NCBI RefSeq assembly: GCF_024256385.1
Contig: NZ_JAMLFW010000001.1
Location: 1 to 64,000, forward strand
DNA from: Anatilimnocola floriformis
GTDB lineage: Bacteria > Planctomycetota > Planctomycetia > Pirellulales > Pirellulaceae
Reading direction: 5' to 3'
Length of the DNA: 64,000 nt
Under the pieces are notes generated by a model. The model was not told the origin of the DNA. It worked only from the letters and a program-made list of their open reading frames with translations, and ran no database searches. Below, one piece after another: positions 8,639 through 17,247 of the stretch; position 1 is the stretch's first letter, and the number at the start of each line of letters is the position of its first letter. Made by a program: the position numbers and the translations under genes.

Positions 8639-11600
8639 ATGTATCGGAACCCGGCGGCACTCAGCGCGGACAGCATTGTGACGCTCGAAAAAATCCTCGA
8701 GCCGATGCGGAAACAAGATCGTGAAATTGCCGACCGCCTGATGAAGTACATCATCGATGGCGACGAAGAGTCCGTACTGAACAAGATGTGGGAAGCGGGC
8801 AAGGACCTGCGTTTGGGCGCGCTGGAGCAGTATGGTTTTCAAGCCGATCCTATTTCTTGGCAGACGTTTTTTCGTGACTTGACCAACTTTGATATCGAGC
8901 TATTTCAGCGGTTTATCAAGGTCTTCGAGGCTGCCGTTTGCAATGCACCAAAGGATCGCTTCTTGTTGCAAAAGTGGCTGGGAAACTCGCGCGGCTTGGA
9001 GGTGCTGCTACAAGAGGCAAATCGAATCACTGGGCAGTTCTACACCACCGACCGTAAGCCCGCGAATTTTCCCTTTCCGTTGATCGAACAGCTGCTGAAG
9101 GAAGCGGGCGCTGACATCGACAAGTATTTACACGGCATTTTTGAATTTGATGAGAAGCGACCCTGGGATTCTCAAGTCCGCAAGCAACTGCGTCTTGGTA
9201 TGCAAGGTCTCGGGCCCGTGCTGGCCGAGCGGCGGTCATTGGTCGTGCCCTATTTGCTGGAAGGACATGTCATATCGCGAGTGTCCGCCCTCGAAACGCT
9301 CATCGATGCTAACGTGCCGCTGGCGGTGTTTGTCGAAGAGTTGGCTACGTGCGCAACCGAGTCCTCGAAACAAGTTCGCGATGCCGCCTGGCCGGTGCTG
9401 CGGAAGGTCTCCGACGAAGCTCGGCCGCACGTCGAACGCTTGGCCCGCGAAGGTGATCGCAACCAGCGTGAGCACGCGATTCGTTTGTTAGGCCGTTTCT
9501 ACGGCGAGCAGACTTTGCCGCTGCTGCGCGAGTTGCTCGAAACCGAAAAATCGGCGCCGGTGCGCGAAGTGCTGCAAGCGGCACTCGGCGAAGTGAAGAC
9601 CGCAACGGCGGAGCCACTTGTGCTCGAAGTGCCGCCACTCCCGCCGCTAGATTTGCACGCGCCCGTCACACCTGCTCTCCGGCAAGCGATTGAAGCGATC
9701 GCTGGTGGCCACGAAAAGCAGCGCGCGATTCACAACGAGAAGTTCAATAACCCAGCTGCCAATCCGCACCTTCATCCCAATCATCGGCTCGAATCACTGC
9801 CGAAAGATTGGGTCGATGCTGTGTGCGCGATTCTGGCAGGCAAGCGAGAGCCTGCCGCGCAGTCGCACGGATACTTGCAGGAAGCTGGGCTCTACGGTGG
9901 ATACCTGAAAGGGGACATTACCGCTGCTCACCAGCGATTGTTGGAGAATCCCGATCTGCAACTGATTCAACTGGTTCGTTGGCTGGTGGTCATTCATGCG
10001 ATTCCGCTGAGCGGCCGAAAAGCTGTGGAATCGCAGGCGATTGATTCGATTGAAAAGTATCGCGCGACGCATTCACCGCCGATCACGCTGGCCGAACTCG
10101 GCGCCGCTGTGGAGGCGGTGGGAGCTGATAGCGGCAGCCTCCTGCAATTGTCCCTCTATGAATATTGGCAAGCCTTCGACTGGGAAGCCGAAGCCGTGTG
10201 GCCTTACCTGTATGCAAATCTGGCAGCTCTCGAACGTTCGTTCATTCCGGTGCAAACGACCGACTACCAGACGAGATACGAAAGTGAATGGCAGCGCGCC
10301 GGTGCATTTCGGTTGCTGCGCAAATTCCCCGTCGTGCCACCGGCCATCGTCGGCAAAGTGTGGGAACTCGCCATCAGCACAAACAAACACGAGCGACAAC
10401 AAGCGCAACCGATTGCAGCGAGACTTCCCGACTTGCAAGAGCGATTAGCCACGGCGCTCAGCAGCGGCAGCTTTCAAACACGACAAAATGCAGCCGAATG
10501 GATCGGGAGGTTGGGAGACAAGGTAGCAATCAAACCGCTCGTGGTCGCAGCCAAGAACGAGAAACAAGACGCCACGTTCGATACGATGTTGACCGCGCTC
10601 GAGCGACTTGGCGAATCGATCTCGCCGTTTCTCGATCGCGAAAAACTGCAAGCCGATGCGCAGAAGAATCTTGCGAAGGGCCTGCCGACAGCCCTCGTCT
10701 TTTTTCCCTTCGACACGCTGCCAGGAGTTCGCTGGCAAGATAGCGGCAAGCCAGTTCCGACGGAAACGCTCATCTGGCTGATTGTGCAGAGCTTCAAATT
10801 GAAGACGGCGGAGCCCGGCGCGCTCCTTAAGCGTTATTGCGAACTCTTTCGCAAGAATGACCGCGAGGAGTTCGGCAACTTTGTGCTGCAGGCCTGGCTT
10901 GGTCAGGATTTGAAACGTGGGTTGACCGATGACGAAGCCCGTGCAAAAGCCAAGAAGAATGCGCCGCAGCAATGGCAGTATTATCAGCACAGCATCCAGT
11001 GGTATCAGAACAACAAGCAGCCCATTCCTGCGGGCTTTCCGCAGAGTCAGTCGGCACTCGAAGATCAGCTCTTTGCACAATATCAACGCGAGGTCGGCTC
11101 CGCCGTTGCGGAGAAAGGCATGCTCGCCGTGGCCGGCGCTTGCTGTGGCGATGCTGCCGTCGGGCCGGTGCAGCGGTATTTGAAAGAGTGGTATGGCTAT
11201 CGCGCGGCGCAGTGCAAGGCGCTCATCGCCATGCTCTCCGGCGTCGATCGGCCGCTGGCGATTCAATACATTCTCTCGATTTCGAATCGCTTTCGCACGA
11301 AAGGAATTCGCGAAGAGGCCGAGAAATACATTCAGCTGCTCGCCGAGCGCAAGGGCTGGTCGCTCGATGAACTGGCCGATCGGACGATGCCGACGTGCGG
11401 ACTCGATGACGAAGGAAAACTCGAGCTCGACTTCGGCCCGCGCAAGTTTCTGCTGCGCGTGAATGCCGATTTGGAGCTGACCGTTTACGACGCCGAAGGG
11501 AAGGCGTTGAAAAAACTCCCCGATCCGCGCAAAGATGACGACGCTGAACTCGCGAAGGCCGCGAAGAAAACCTACTCGGTGGCCAAGACCGAAGTGAAAA

Positions 11601-12355
11601 AGCTATTTGGCCTGACGCAGACGCGGTTATATGAAGCGATGTGTACCGAGCGAACTTGGCCGCTTGCCGATTGGGAGTTGTATCTGCATCAGCATCCACT
11701 CGTGCGGTTTCTAGTGCAGAGACTCGTGTGGGCGGTGCTCGTTGATGGCGAGGTGGTGCAGACTTTTCGGCCGCTCGATGACGGCTCGTTTACGGACTTC
11801 GAAGACAATCCCGTCACCCCGCCCGCTGGTAGCTCGATTCGCGTCGCGCATGCCTGCAACGTGTCGCCGGAGACCACGCAGGCTTGGGCACAACACCTTT
11901 CCGATTACGATGTCACGCCGTTATTTGCGCAGTTCGCTCGCGCTCCGTATGAGTTGCCGGCAGCGAAACAAAAGACGACGAGCGCCGACGATTTCCAAGG
12001 ACATCTCGTCGAAGCCTTCAAGCTCCGCGGCTTGGCGACGAAATTCGGCTACACCCGCGGTCAGGCCGAGGATGGCGGTTGGTTCTACAGCTATTCGAAA
12101 GCATTTCCCGGCCTGGGCATCGAAGTGCTACTAAGCTTCAGCGGGAACGGCTTACCGGAAGAGAACCGCACCGTCGCACTCACAACGATGAGCTTCGCAA
12201 GAAAATCGCCGGGTCGCGACAGCGGTTACAACCGCGCTGGCAATCTCCAACTCAAGGACGTTCCCAGCGTGCTGCTTGCCGAATGCCTCGGCGACATGAA
12301 GACAATCGCCGCGGCGGGAAGCGGTTTCGATGCCGAGTGGGAGAAGCGGCTGTAG
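8639..12355 (+). CDS. DUF4132 / MolR-like large protein with HEAT-like repeats
   Basis: This is a protein of 1,238 residues. ATG 8639 is preferred to a TTG nine codons upstream. The first ~350 residues contain helical HEAT-like repeats (RDAAWPVLRKVSDEARPHVERLA; HAIRLLGRFYGEQTLPLLRELLE). More repeats follow near residues 590-680. The C-terminal ~350 residues carry the DUF4132 features: a stretch like KKTYSVAKTEVKKLFGLTQTRLYEAMCTERTW, then LVWAVLVDGEVVQTFRPLDDGSFTD and VRVAHA-like strands. E. coli YehI and the former MolR protein belong to this family, whose role is poorly known. It forms a single-gene unit facing the halogenase-like gene. Confidence 0.8.
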   Translation: MYRNPAALSADSIVTLEKILEPMRKQDREIADRLMKYIIDGDEESVLNKMWEAGKDLRLGALEQYGFQADPISWQTFFRDLTNFDIELFQRFIKVFEAAVCNAPKDRFLLQKWLGNSRGLEVLLQEANRITGQFYTTDRKPANFPFPLIEQLLKEAGADIDKYLHGIFEFDEKRPWDSQVRKQLRLGMQGLGPVLAERRSLVVPYLLEGHVISRVSALETLIDANVPLAVFVEELATCATESSKQVRDAAWPVLRKVSDEARPHVERLAREGDRNQREHAIRLLGRFYGEQTLPLLRELLETEKSAPVREVLQAALGEVKTATAEPLVLEVPPLPPLDLHAPVTPALRQAIEAIAGGHEKQRAIHNEKFNNPAANPHLHPNHRLESLPKDWVDAVCAILAGKREPAAQSHGYLQEAGLYGGYLKGDITAAHQRLLENPDLQLIQLVRWLVVIHAIPLSGRKAVESQAIDSIEKYRATHSPPITLAELGAAVEAVGADSGSLLQLSLYEYWQAFDWEAEAVWPYLYANLAALERSFIPVQTTDYQTRYESEWQRAGAFRLLRKFPVVPPAIVGKVWELAISTNKHERQQAQPIAARLPDLQERLATALSSGSFQTRQNAAEWIGRLGDKVAIKPLVVAAKNEKQDATFDTMLTALERLGESISPFLDREKLQADAQKNLAKGLPTALVFFPFDTLPGVRWQDSGKPVPTETLIWLIVQSFKLKTAEPGALLKRYCELFRKNDREEFGNFVLQAWLGQDLKRGLTDDEARAKAKKNAPQQWQYYQHSIQWYQNNKQPIPAGFPQSQSALEDQLFAQYQREVGSAVAEKGMLAVAGACCGDAAVGPVQRYLKEWYGYRAAQCKALIAMLSGVDRPLAIQYILSISNRFRTKGIREEAEKYIQLLAERKGWSLDELADRTMPTCGLDDEGKLELDFGPRKFLLRVNADLELTVYDAEGKALKKLPDPRKDDDAELAKAAKKTYSVAKTEVKKLFGLTQTRLYEAMCTERTWPLADWELYLHQHPLVRFLVQRLVWAVLVDGEVVQTFRPLDDGSFTDFEDNPVTPPAGSSIRVAHACNVSPETTQAWAQHLSDYDVTPLFAQFARAPYELPAAKQKTTSADDFQGHLVEAFKLRGLATKFGYTRGQAEDGGWFYSYSKAFPGLGIEVLLSFSGNGLPEENRTVALTTMSFARKSPGRDSGYNRAGNLQLKDVPSVLLAECLGDMKTIAAAGSGFDAEWEKRL

Positions 12356-12366
12356 CCCCGCCCACG

Positions 12367-13662
12367 CTACTGCGCGGCAGCCGTCGCTTTCGCTGCCGCT
12401 GCAGCAGCCATCTCGGCGCGGATTTCATTCATCGGCTCGATCACATCGTCAACCTTGTCATCGAACAGATCGCCAATCAAGAGATCCGTAAGGTGTCCCT
12501 TCAAGTTGGGATGCTTCTTCACGAACCGGCCGAAGCTAAAGCCGTCGTAGTATTCGCAGACGAGACGCTTCATGCGGTTCATGCCAGTGATGAAATCGGG
12601 GCCCCATTTGCCGAGTTGCGCAGCCGATGTGTCGCCTTTGCTCAAACCTTCGGCCACGGCATCGCCGCAGACCGAACCCGAACGGAGCGCGAGGAGCACG
12701 CCGGACGAGTAGAGCGGATCGAGGAAGCCAAAGGCATCGCCCACCAGCGCCCAGCCATCGCCGGCGACTTGCGTCGAGCGATAGGTGTATTCCTTGGCCG
12801 CTCGCATCGGCGCGACTTGTTTGGCATTGGTGAGTCGCGGCTGCAGGCCGGGGCAGCGGGCGACTTCTTCGTTGTAAATGTCTTGCAGATCTTTCGACGC
12901 GCGGTTCTGAAAAAGATACGAGTGCTCGGCAACGACGCCGATGCTGACAATGTTGTTGTGCAGCGGGATGTACCAGAACCAACCCTTCTTACCTTCCGTT
13001 TGCATCACGTGCGTGGCGCCTTCGTCGCGGCCTGTGTCGCGATAGGCATTTTCCCAGTAGCTCCAAACGGCGGCTTTTTTCAGATCGTTGTCCCACACTC
13101 GCAGCCCAAGTTTCCCGAGCAGCAGCGAGCTTTGACCGCTGGCATCGACGACGACCTTGGCTCGCACTTCGCGCTGCTGGCCGTTTTCATCTTCCACCTT
13201 CACGCCGACCGCGCGAGTTCCTTCGAACAGCACATCGAGCACGCGCACCCCTTCATGCACCTGCACGCCATGTTCGGCGGCATTGCGGAGCATCATCAGG
13301 TCGAACTCGCTCCGCAGCACTTGCCAGGTTTGCGAGCACTCGTGCGGCTTGTTGTCGTGAAAGTAGAACGGCTCCGACAGACGGCCTTTGTCGGTGACAA
13401 ATTGCACGCTGAACTTTTTGACGAAGTGGCTTCCCTTCATCTTGTCGAGCATGTTGAGCCGCTTGAGGACCCAATACGTTTCGGGAATCAAGGATTCGCC
13501 GATGTGGAACCGCGGAAAGCGCTCGCGCTCGAACAGCTGCACCTTGTGACCGTGCTGCGCGATGATCGTGGAGACCGTTGCACCGGCGGGACCGCCGCCG
13601 ATCACAACGACATCGGTGGTTTCGACAGCAGGGTTTTCGGCAGGCGATGAAGAAGTGGTCAT
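12367..13662 (-). CDS. Flavin-dependent halogenase-like FAD oxidoreductase
   Basis: This is a 431-residue protein starting at ATG 13662, with AGGA 9-12 bases upstream. It has the FAD-binding GGGPAG (22-27) and the halogenase-type segment FPRFHIGESL (49-58). It also has the two motifs used to separate halogenases from other monooxygenases: GWFWYIP (227-233, matching GWxWxIP) and FLDPLYSSG (313-321, matching FxxPxxSxG). Lys82 or Lys83 (HFVKKF) lies where the catalytic lysine of variant B halogenases falls. The second FAD motif (GWALVGDAFGF) is present. Proteins of this type also include uncharacterised tryptophan-halogenase-like oxidoreductases, and no carrier protein, PKS or NRPS gene is nearby. 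Halogenation is therefore likely from motifs but unproven. The substrate is unknown. Confidence 0.85.
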   Translation of the reverse strand: MTTSSSPAENPAVETTDVVVIGGGPAGATVSTIIAQHGHKVQLFERERFPRFHIGESLIPETYWVLKRLNMLDKMKGSHFVKKFSVQFVTDKGRLSEPFYFHDNKPHECSQTWQVLRSEFDLMMLRNAAEHGVQVHEGVRVLDVLFEGTRAVGVKVEDENGQQREVRAKVVVDASGQSSLLLGKLGLRVWDNDLKKAAVWSYWENAYRDTGRDEGATHVMQTEGKKGWFWYIPLHNNIVSIGVVAEHSYLFQNRASKDLQDIYNEEVARCPGLQPRLTNAKQVAPMRAAKEYTYRSTQVAGDGWALVGDAFGFLDPLYSSGVLLALRSGSVCGDAVAEGLSKGDTSAAQLGKWGPDFITGMNRMKRLVCEYYDGFSFGRFVKKHPNLKGHLTDLLIGDLFDDKVDDVIEPMNEIRAEMAAAAAAKATAAAQ

Positions 13663-14003
13663 CAGCAAAATCCTGTGGAGAGAAGGGTTCCCAGGCAGGT
13701 CAATTGCACAATAGTTGTTTCAACAAGTGTCGTCAAGAGCTGAGGTCTGAATGCCTCGTAGCTGTGCGTTTTTCAGCGCGAGGGCGACAAACTGTCGGCG
13801 CGGGACGCAAGCAATGACCAGAAATGGCACCGCATGGTGGGGCCGGTGTTCAACTGAGATTGAAAACGAAAAATTCAGCGCGGTATTAAAATCGCTTTCG
13901 CTTTACGAATGAGTTATCGTGAGATCACCACCGCGATCGAGTTGCATTTGGGAAGAGGCGATGGTTCCCTGCCAACTTTCGACCTGCATGCGGAAGGCGT
14001 CCC
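13663..14003. other. Divergent intergenic region
   Basis: About 340 bases separate the halogenase-like gene (minus) and the SpoIIAA-like gene (plus), so both promoters must lie here. I see no strong hairpin or repeat. Short ORFs in it look like noise. Confidence 0.4.
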
Positions 14004-14426
14004 ATGTCGCACGATGTGCGGGTAATTGCCGCGACTGATTTTTTGCCGACAACTGTCGAAGGCAACATTGTCTTTGAGAGCAGCGACCAATTCCTGCGGC
14101 AAATCGCCGTGGCTTGCGATCAGCACGATCAGCACCACGTGCTGTTCGATGCTACGAAGCTCCCCGAAAAGAGCTTATCGGTGATCGAGCTCTATCAACT
14201 GGGAAGCGGCCTGCAGCAATACGGCTTTGGAGCAACGCATCGCATTGCAATTGTCTGCAGCCCCGGCGAAAGTGCGCAGCGGGGAAAGTTCTTTGAGCTG
14301 GTCGCCGTCAATCGCGGCGCAAACGTGCGATCGTTCGATAAGGTCGAAGAAGCCTGGACCTGGCTGGGTGAAGCTACGCCGCCAGGAAATCCAACGAACA
14401 CAAACGCGCGGGCTTCGGCTTGCTGA
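14004..14426 (+). CDS. STAS/SpoIIAA-like small protein
   Basis: This is a 140-residue soluble protein from ATG 14004, with GGAAGG about 9 bases upstream. Its layout matches SpoIIAA-like proteins: an early aspartate-containing strand (HHVLFDATKLPEKSLSVIELYQLG), a central strand (THRIAIVCSP), then RGKFFELVAVNRGANVRSF and a final helix with the terminal motif EEAWTWLGE. Members of that fold often bind small ligands or take part in signalling. The last 15 residues (TPPGNPTNTNARASAC) are probably disordered. No partner gene is adjacent. The fold assignment is moderate; the function is not known. Confidence 0.65.
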   Translation: MSHDVRVIAATDFLPTTVEGNIVFESSDQFLRQIAVACDQHDQHHVLFDATKLPEKSLSVIELYQLGSGLQQYGFGATHRIAIVCSPGESAQRGKFFELVAVNRGANVRSFDKVEEAWTWLGEATPPGNPTNTNARASAC

Positions 14427-14432
14427 GCGTGT

Positions 14433-15152
14433 TTACTTCGACTTCCGCAAGAAGGCGATGATCTCTTCGTTCGTCTTGAACTTGCCGAGCATCGACTTGC
14501 CTCCCCCGCCAGCAGCAGGAGCTTCGGCGACTGGTTCGGGCTCTGGTTCCGGTTCTGGAGCAGGCGGCGGCGGGGCTGGAGCGGGCTTGGCTGCCGCAGG
14601 AGCCGGGGCGGCAGCGGCCGGAGCTTTGCCGCGAGCGGCGGCCAGAATTTCGGCGGGGCTGAGTTTTTTGGCTTCGGCTGGCTTGGTTTCAGTAGGTTTG
14701 GCTTCGGCGGCCGGGGCAGCCGGTTTGGCACCGCGGGCGGCGGCCAGGATATCGGCAGCACTCATTTTGCCGGCCGGCTTGGGAGCTTCGGCGGCGGGAG
14801 CGGCCGCTTTCGCACCACCCTTGGCGGCAGCCAGAATTTCGGCGGCCGACTTGGCAGCGGGCTTTGCGGGGGCAGCCTTCTCGGCGGCAGGAGCAGCCGC
14901 GGCGGGCTTCTTTTCGGCCTTCTCAGCCTTCGGCAACGGAGCGTCGACAACCTTCAAAAAGGCCGGATCGATGTCGTACCAGCCGATGTTGTTATGGCCA
15001 TCGAACTGCACCAGGGCCCGGCCGCTGAAATTGACCGTCTTCACCATGCCAGTCAGCCCGTTGAACCTTTTGAGCTCCGGACGATTGGCATCGACGACCA
15101 CGTATTTGTCGGTCAACTGCTTCTGAAGACTGAGGATATTGTCGAAGACCAT
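14433..15152 (-). CDS. Ala/Pro/Lys-rich protein with SH3-like N-terminus and repeated AEILAAARG motifs
   Basis: This is a 239-residue protein. I use ATG 15152 because the folded part begins there; an upstream in-frame ATG (15224) adds a poor extension. Residues about 10-65 (KYVVVDANRPELKRF...GMVKTVNFSGRALVQFDG...GWYDIDPAFLKVVD) look like a small beta-barrel (SH3-like) domain. The long Ala/Pro/Lys/Glu linker contains three copies of a short helix: SAAEILAAAKG, SAADILAAARG and SPAEILAAARG. An acidic run follows (EPEPEPEPVA), and the last 20 residues form a short folded tail (LGKFKTNEEIIAFLRKS). The repeats suggest a multivalent linear binding motif. I do not recognise a named family. Confidence 0.7.
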   Translation of the reverse strand: MVFDNILSLQKQLTDKYVVVDANRPELKRFNGLTGMVKTVNFSGRALVQFDGHNNIGWYDIDPAFLKVVDAPLPKAEKAEKKPAAAAPAAEKAAPAKPAAKSAAEILAAAKGGAKAAAPAAEAPKPAGKMSAADILAAARGAKPAAPAAEAKPTETKPAEAKKLSPAEILAAARGKAPAAAAPAPAAAKPAPAPPPPAPEPEPEPEPVAEAPAAGGGGKSMLGKFKTNEEIIAFLRKSK

Positions 15153-15385
15153 AGCCCTGACGACCGGTGAAAGATGTTGCCGTGGAAAGCGGCATATTCT
15201 CCCGTCCACGGCCGGAAAAGGCAAGGTGCCAGGAAGGGGCTGGGAGCTAGGAACTGGGACCTGGGGAAAGAAATCGCGTTAGGGATAGCATTGGGTTGGG
15301 AGCTTAAGAAGGCGTAATAGAAACAGAGAGGGGCGGGAATGCATTTTCCCAGCCCCAGTTCCTTGTCCCCAGCCCCCACCTCCAC

Positions 15386-15907
15386 CTAATCGCCCGCGAT
15401 GCTTCCCGACGCCAAGCCCTTGATCATCACAACGAGGCCGATGATGAACAGCACGGGCGGATAGAAGAAAATGAAGCCAGCGGCCAGACCACCGAAGAAC
15501 CACACGACGGAAATTGCCATCAGCGCTAGACCGCCGAGGATGCTGCTGTCCCAGAACTGCCCCTTGGCCGGTTCGGGCCGATAGGCGGAGTAGGGCGTGA
15601 CCGATGTCGGCGAGGCATACGGACTGGCGATGGTCGATTGCTGATACGCGGCTGGCGCCAGAGTGTATTCCGATTCTGGCTGTTGATAGGCCGGACCGGA
15701 GGGTGCAAAGGCATTGCCGAAATCGAGCGGCGAAGGCTGATAGGCCGGAGCTGCTTGAACTGCTTCGGCTTCGAAGACTTGCTCGAGCAGAAACACCGAA
15801 TTGCAAGCCGGGCAGCGCCCCTGCTTCCCCAGCGAAACTGCCGGGACGAGCAACCGCTTATCGCACTGGGGGCAAACGACTGGAACTTTTTCACCTGCTG
15901 TCGACAT
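15386..15907 (-). CDS. Zinc-ribbon membrane protein
   Basis: This is a 173-residue protein. The N-terminus has a two-knuckle zinc ribbon (CPQC at 12-15 and CPAC at 32-35). A Pro/Tyr/Gln-rich linker covers about 50-115. Two closely spaced membrane helices follow (ILGGLALMAISVVWFFGGLAAGF and PPVLFIIGLVVMIKGLASG). This layout, ribbon, disordered linker and helical hairpin, is common in Planctomycetes and recalls TM2-type small membrane proteins. The role is unknown. It is a single gene between the Ala-rich gene and the amidohydrolase. Confidence 0.7.
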   Translation of the reverse strand: MSTAGEKVPVVCPQCDKRLLVPAVSLGKQGRCPACNSVFLLEQVFEAEAVQAAPAYQPSPLDFGNAFAPSGPAYQQPESEYTLAPAAYQQSTIASPYASPTSVTPYSAYRPEPAKGQFWDSSILGGLALMAISVVWFFGGLAAGFIFFYPPVLFIIGLVVMIKGLASGSIAGD

Positions 15908-15999
15908 GGCAATATCCTCTGGCTGACAAAAGCACTCGCGACCTCAACCGCGTGGCTCAAGTATAAAGAGCCGCGCGGCAATTCGCCAAACTTTTGCTC

Positions 16000-17190
16000 T
16001 CATTTCATAGTCCGCGCCGCCTGTTCATATTTCTCACGCAGGCCCGGCAAAATTCGGAGCGCATTTTCAAAATAAATCTTGCGCAGCACCTCATCTGGCA
16101 GATGCATGCCATAAATCTGCCAAAAGCCTTGCGGTGGAAATTCTTTTTCCGAATAGGGAAAGTATTCGTCCTCGGTTTCCAGGAACCTCCAGTAAAGTTT
16201 CAGGCGTTCTTCGGGCCAGGGGCCATCGGTGCCAAGCAGCACGCGGTCTTGATATTTAATGAGAAACTTCCGCGCGCTGTGCGGCTGCCGGCCGAGCTCG
16301 GCGATTCGCGAAGCTAGCTCCACATTCAGATTTGGATAACGCTCGAGCACGGCTGCAATCGCCGGCAGATTCTCAGCCTGGCCGTCCATATGAGCGCCGA
16401 AAAAGATCGTCTTCGGATGTCGCTCGACGACGCGATGAAAGGCCGCGAGCAATTCTTCGTGCTTGGGAAATTGCGGCCCATAAAAACTCCACTCGGGCCG
16501 ACGATGGAGCTCTTCCCAGCGTTCGTTTTTCTCGTCGATCGGCTGAAAGAAGGCCAGCGGATCGGCAACATGAATTAGCACGGGGAATTTCAATTCCGCG
16601 CAGGCTTGCCAGATGGGATCAAACCGCTGGTCATCGATTTTCAAGAGCGAGCCATCAGTGTTTTTATATTCGAGGCCGAAGCCTTTGAAGATTTTCAGGC
16701 CAAGGCAGCCACGTTCTTTGGCATCCTTCAAGGAAATGGCCATCCGCCGCGGAAAGTCAGGTCGATTGCAGTCCCAGGTTGCTGGCTCACCCGCTTTGCC
16801 GGTTCCCTGCCAGTCGAGATTGGCGAACATCGCGAAACGGCTGGGGTATTTCGTGAGTAAGTACTTCGCATGCTCATCGATGTTTTCACCGAGTTGGCCG
16901 TCGAGGCTCACGCAGACGGCGATTCGTTGACGATCCATTACTTTCACGAATTCGTCGAGTTGCTCCGGCGAATGCTTGAGGCGAATGCGAAAGTGCGAGT
17001 GAACGTCGATGGCAGGAAACTTGGCGCCGTGCAGCACCGTGGGCTGAACCTGCAAGGTCGTTTGTGGCCGAAAATTTTCCAGCAGCAGCTGTCTGCCATC
17101 ACGGCCATCGAGCGGCGGATCTTGGGCGAATATGGCAATCGCTTGTAACAAAAGTGCTACCGCGATCGACATGAGAATGATTCGTGCGCG
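16000..17190 (-). CDS. Secreted amidohydrolase (amidohydro_2, TIM-barrel metal hydrolase)
   Basis: This is a 396-residue protein. ATG 17190 is preferred over ATG 17208 because GGAG lies 9 bases upstream and the signal peptide (ILMSIAVALLLQAIAIFAQ) begins directly after it. The first metal motif appears as FPAIDVHSHFRIRL (the usual DxHxH). Later come FPVLIHVADP (conserved His), PKTIFFGAHMDGQAENL and VLLGTDGPWPEERL, whose Asp is the usual catalytic aspartate. This matches the amidohydrolase-2 family (decarboxylases and lactonases such as ACMSD-like enzymes). The signal peptide implies periplasmic action; the substrate cannot be read from the sequence. Confidence 0.85.
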   Translation of the reverse strand, partial: RARIILMSIAVALLLQAIAIFAQDPPLDGRDGRQLLLENFRPQTTLQVQPTVLHGAKFPAIDVHSHFRIRLKHSPEQLDEFVKVMDRQRIAVCVSLDGQLGENIDEHAKYLLTKYPSRFAMFANLDWQGTGKAGEPATWDCNRPDFPRRMAISLKDAKERGCLGLKIFKGFGLEYKNTDGSLLKIDDQRFDPIWQACAELKFPVLIHVADPLAFFQPIDEKNERWEELHRRPEWSFYGPQFPKHEELLAAFHRVVERHPKTIFFGAHMDGQAENLPAIAAVLERYPNLNVELASRIAELGRQPHSARKFLIKYQDRVLLGTDGPWPEERLKLYWRFLETEDEYFPYSEKEFPPQGFWQIYGMHLPDEVLRKIYFENALRILPGLREKYEQAARTMK

Positions 17191-17247
17191 CATTTCAACA
17201 AACTCCATCCGGTCGAAGATTCGTCAATCTGTTACGATAATCCATTC

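Noticed and set aside
10445-11266. 273-residue antisense ORF in the DUF4132 gene
   Set aside because: It lies entirely inside a well-supported gene, with no ribosome site or domain.
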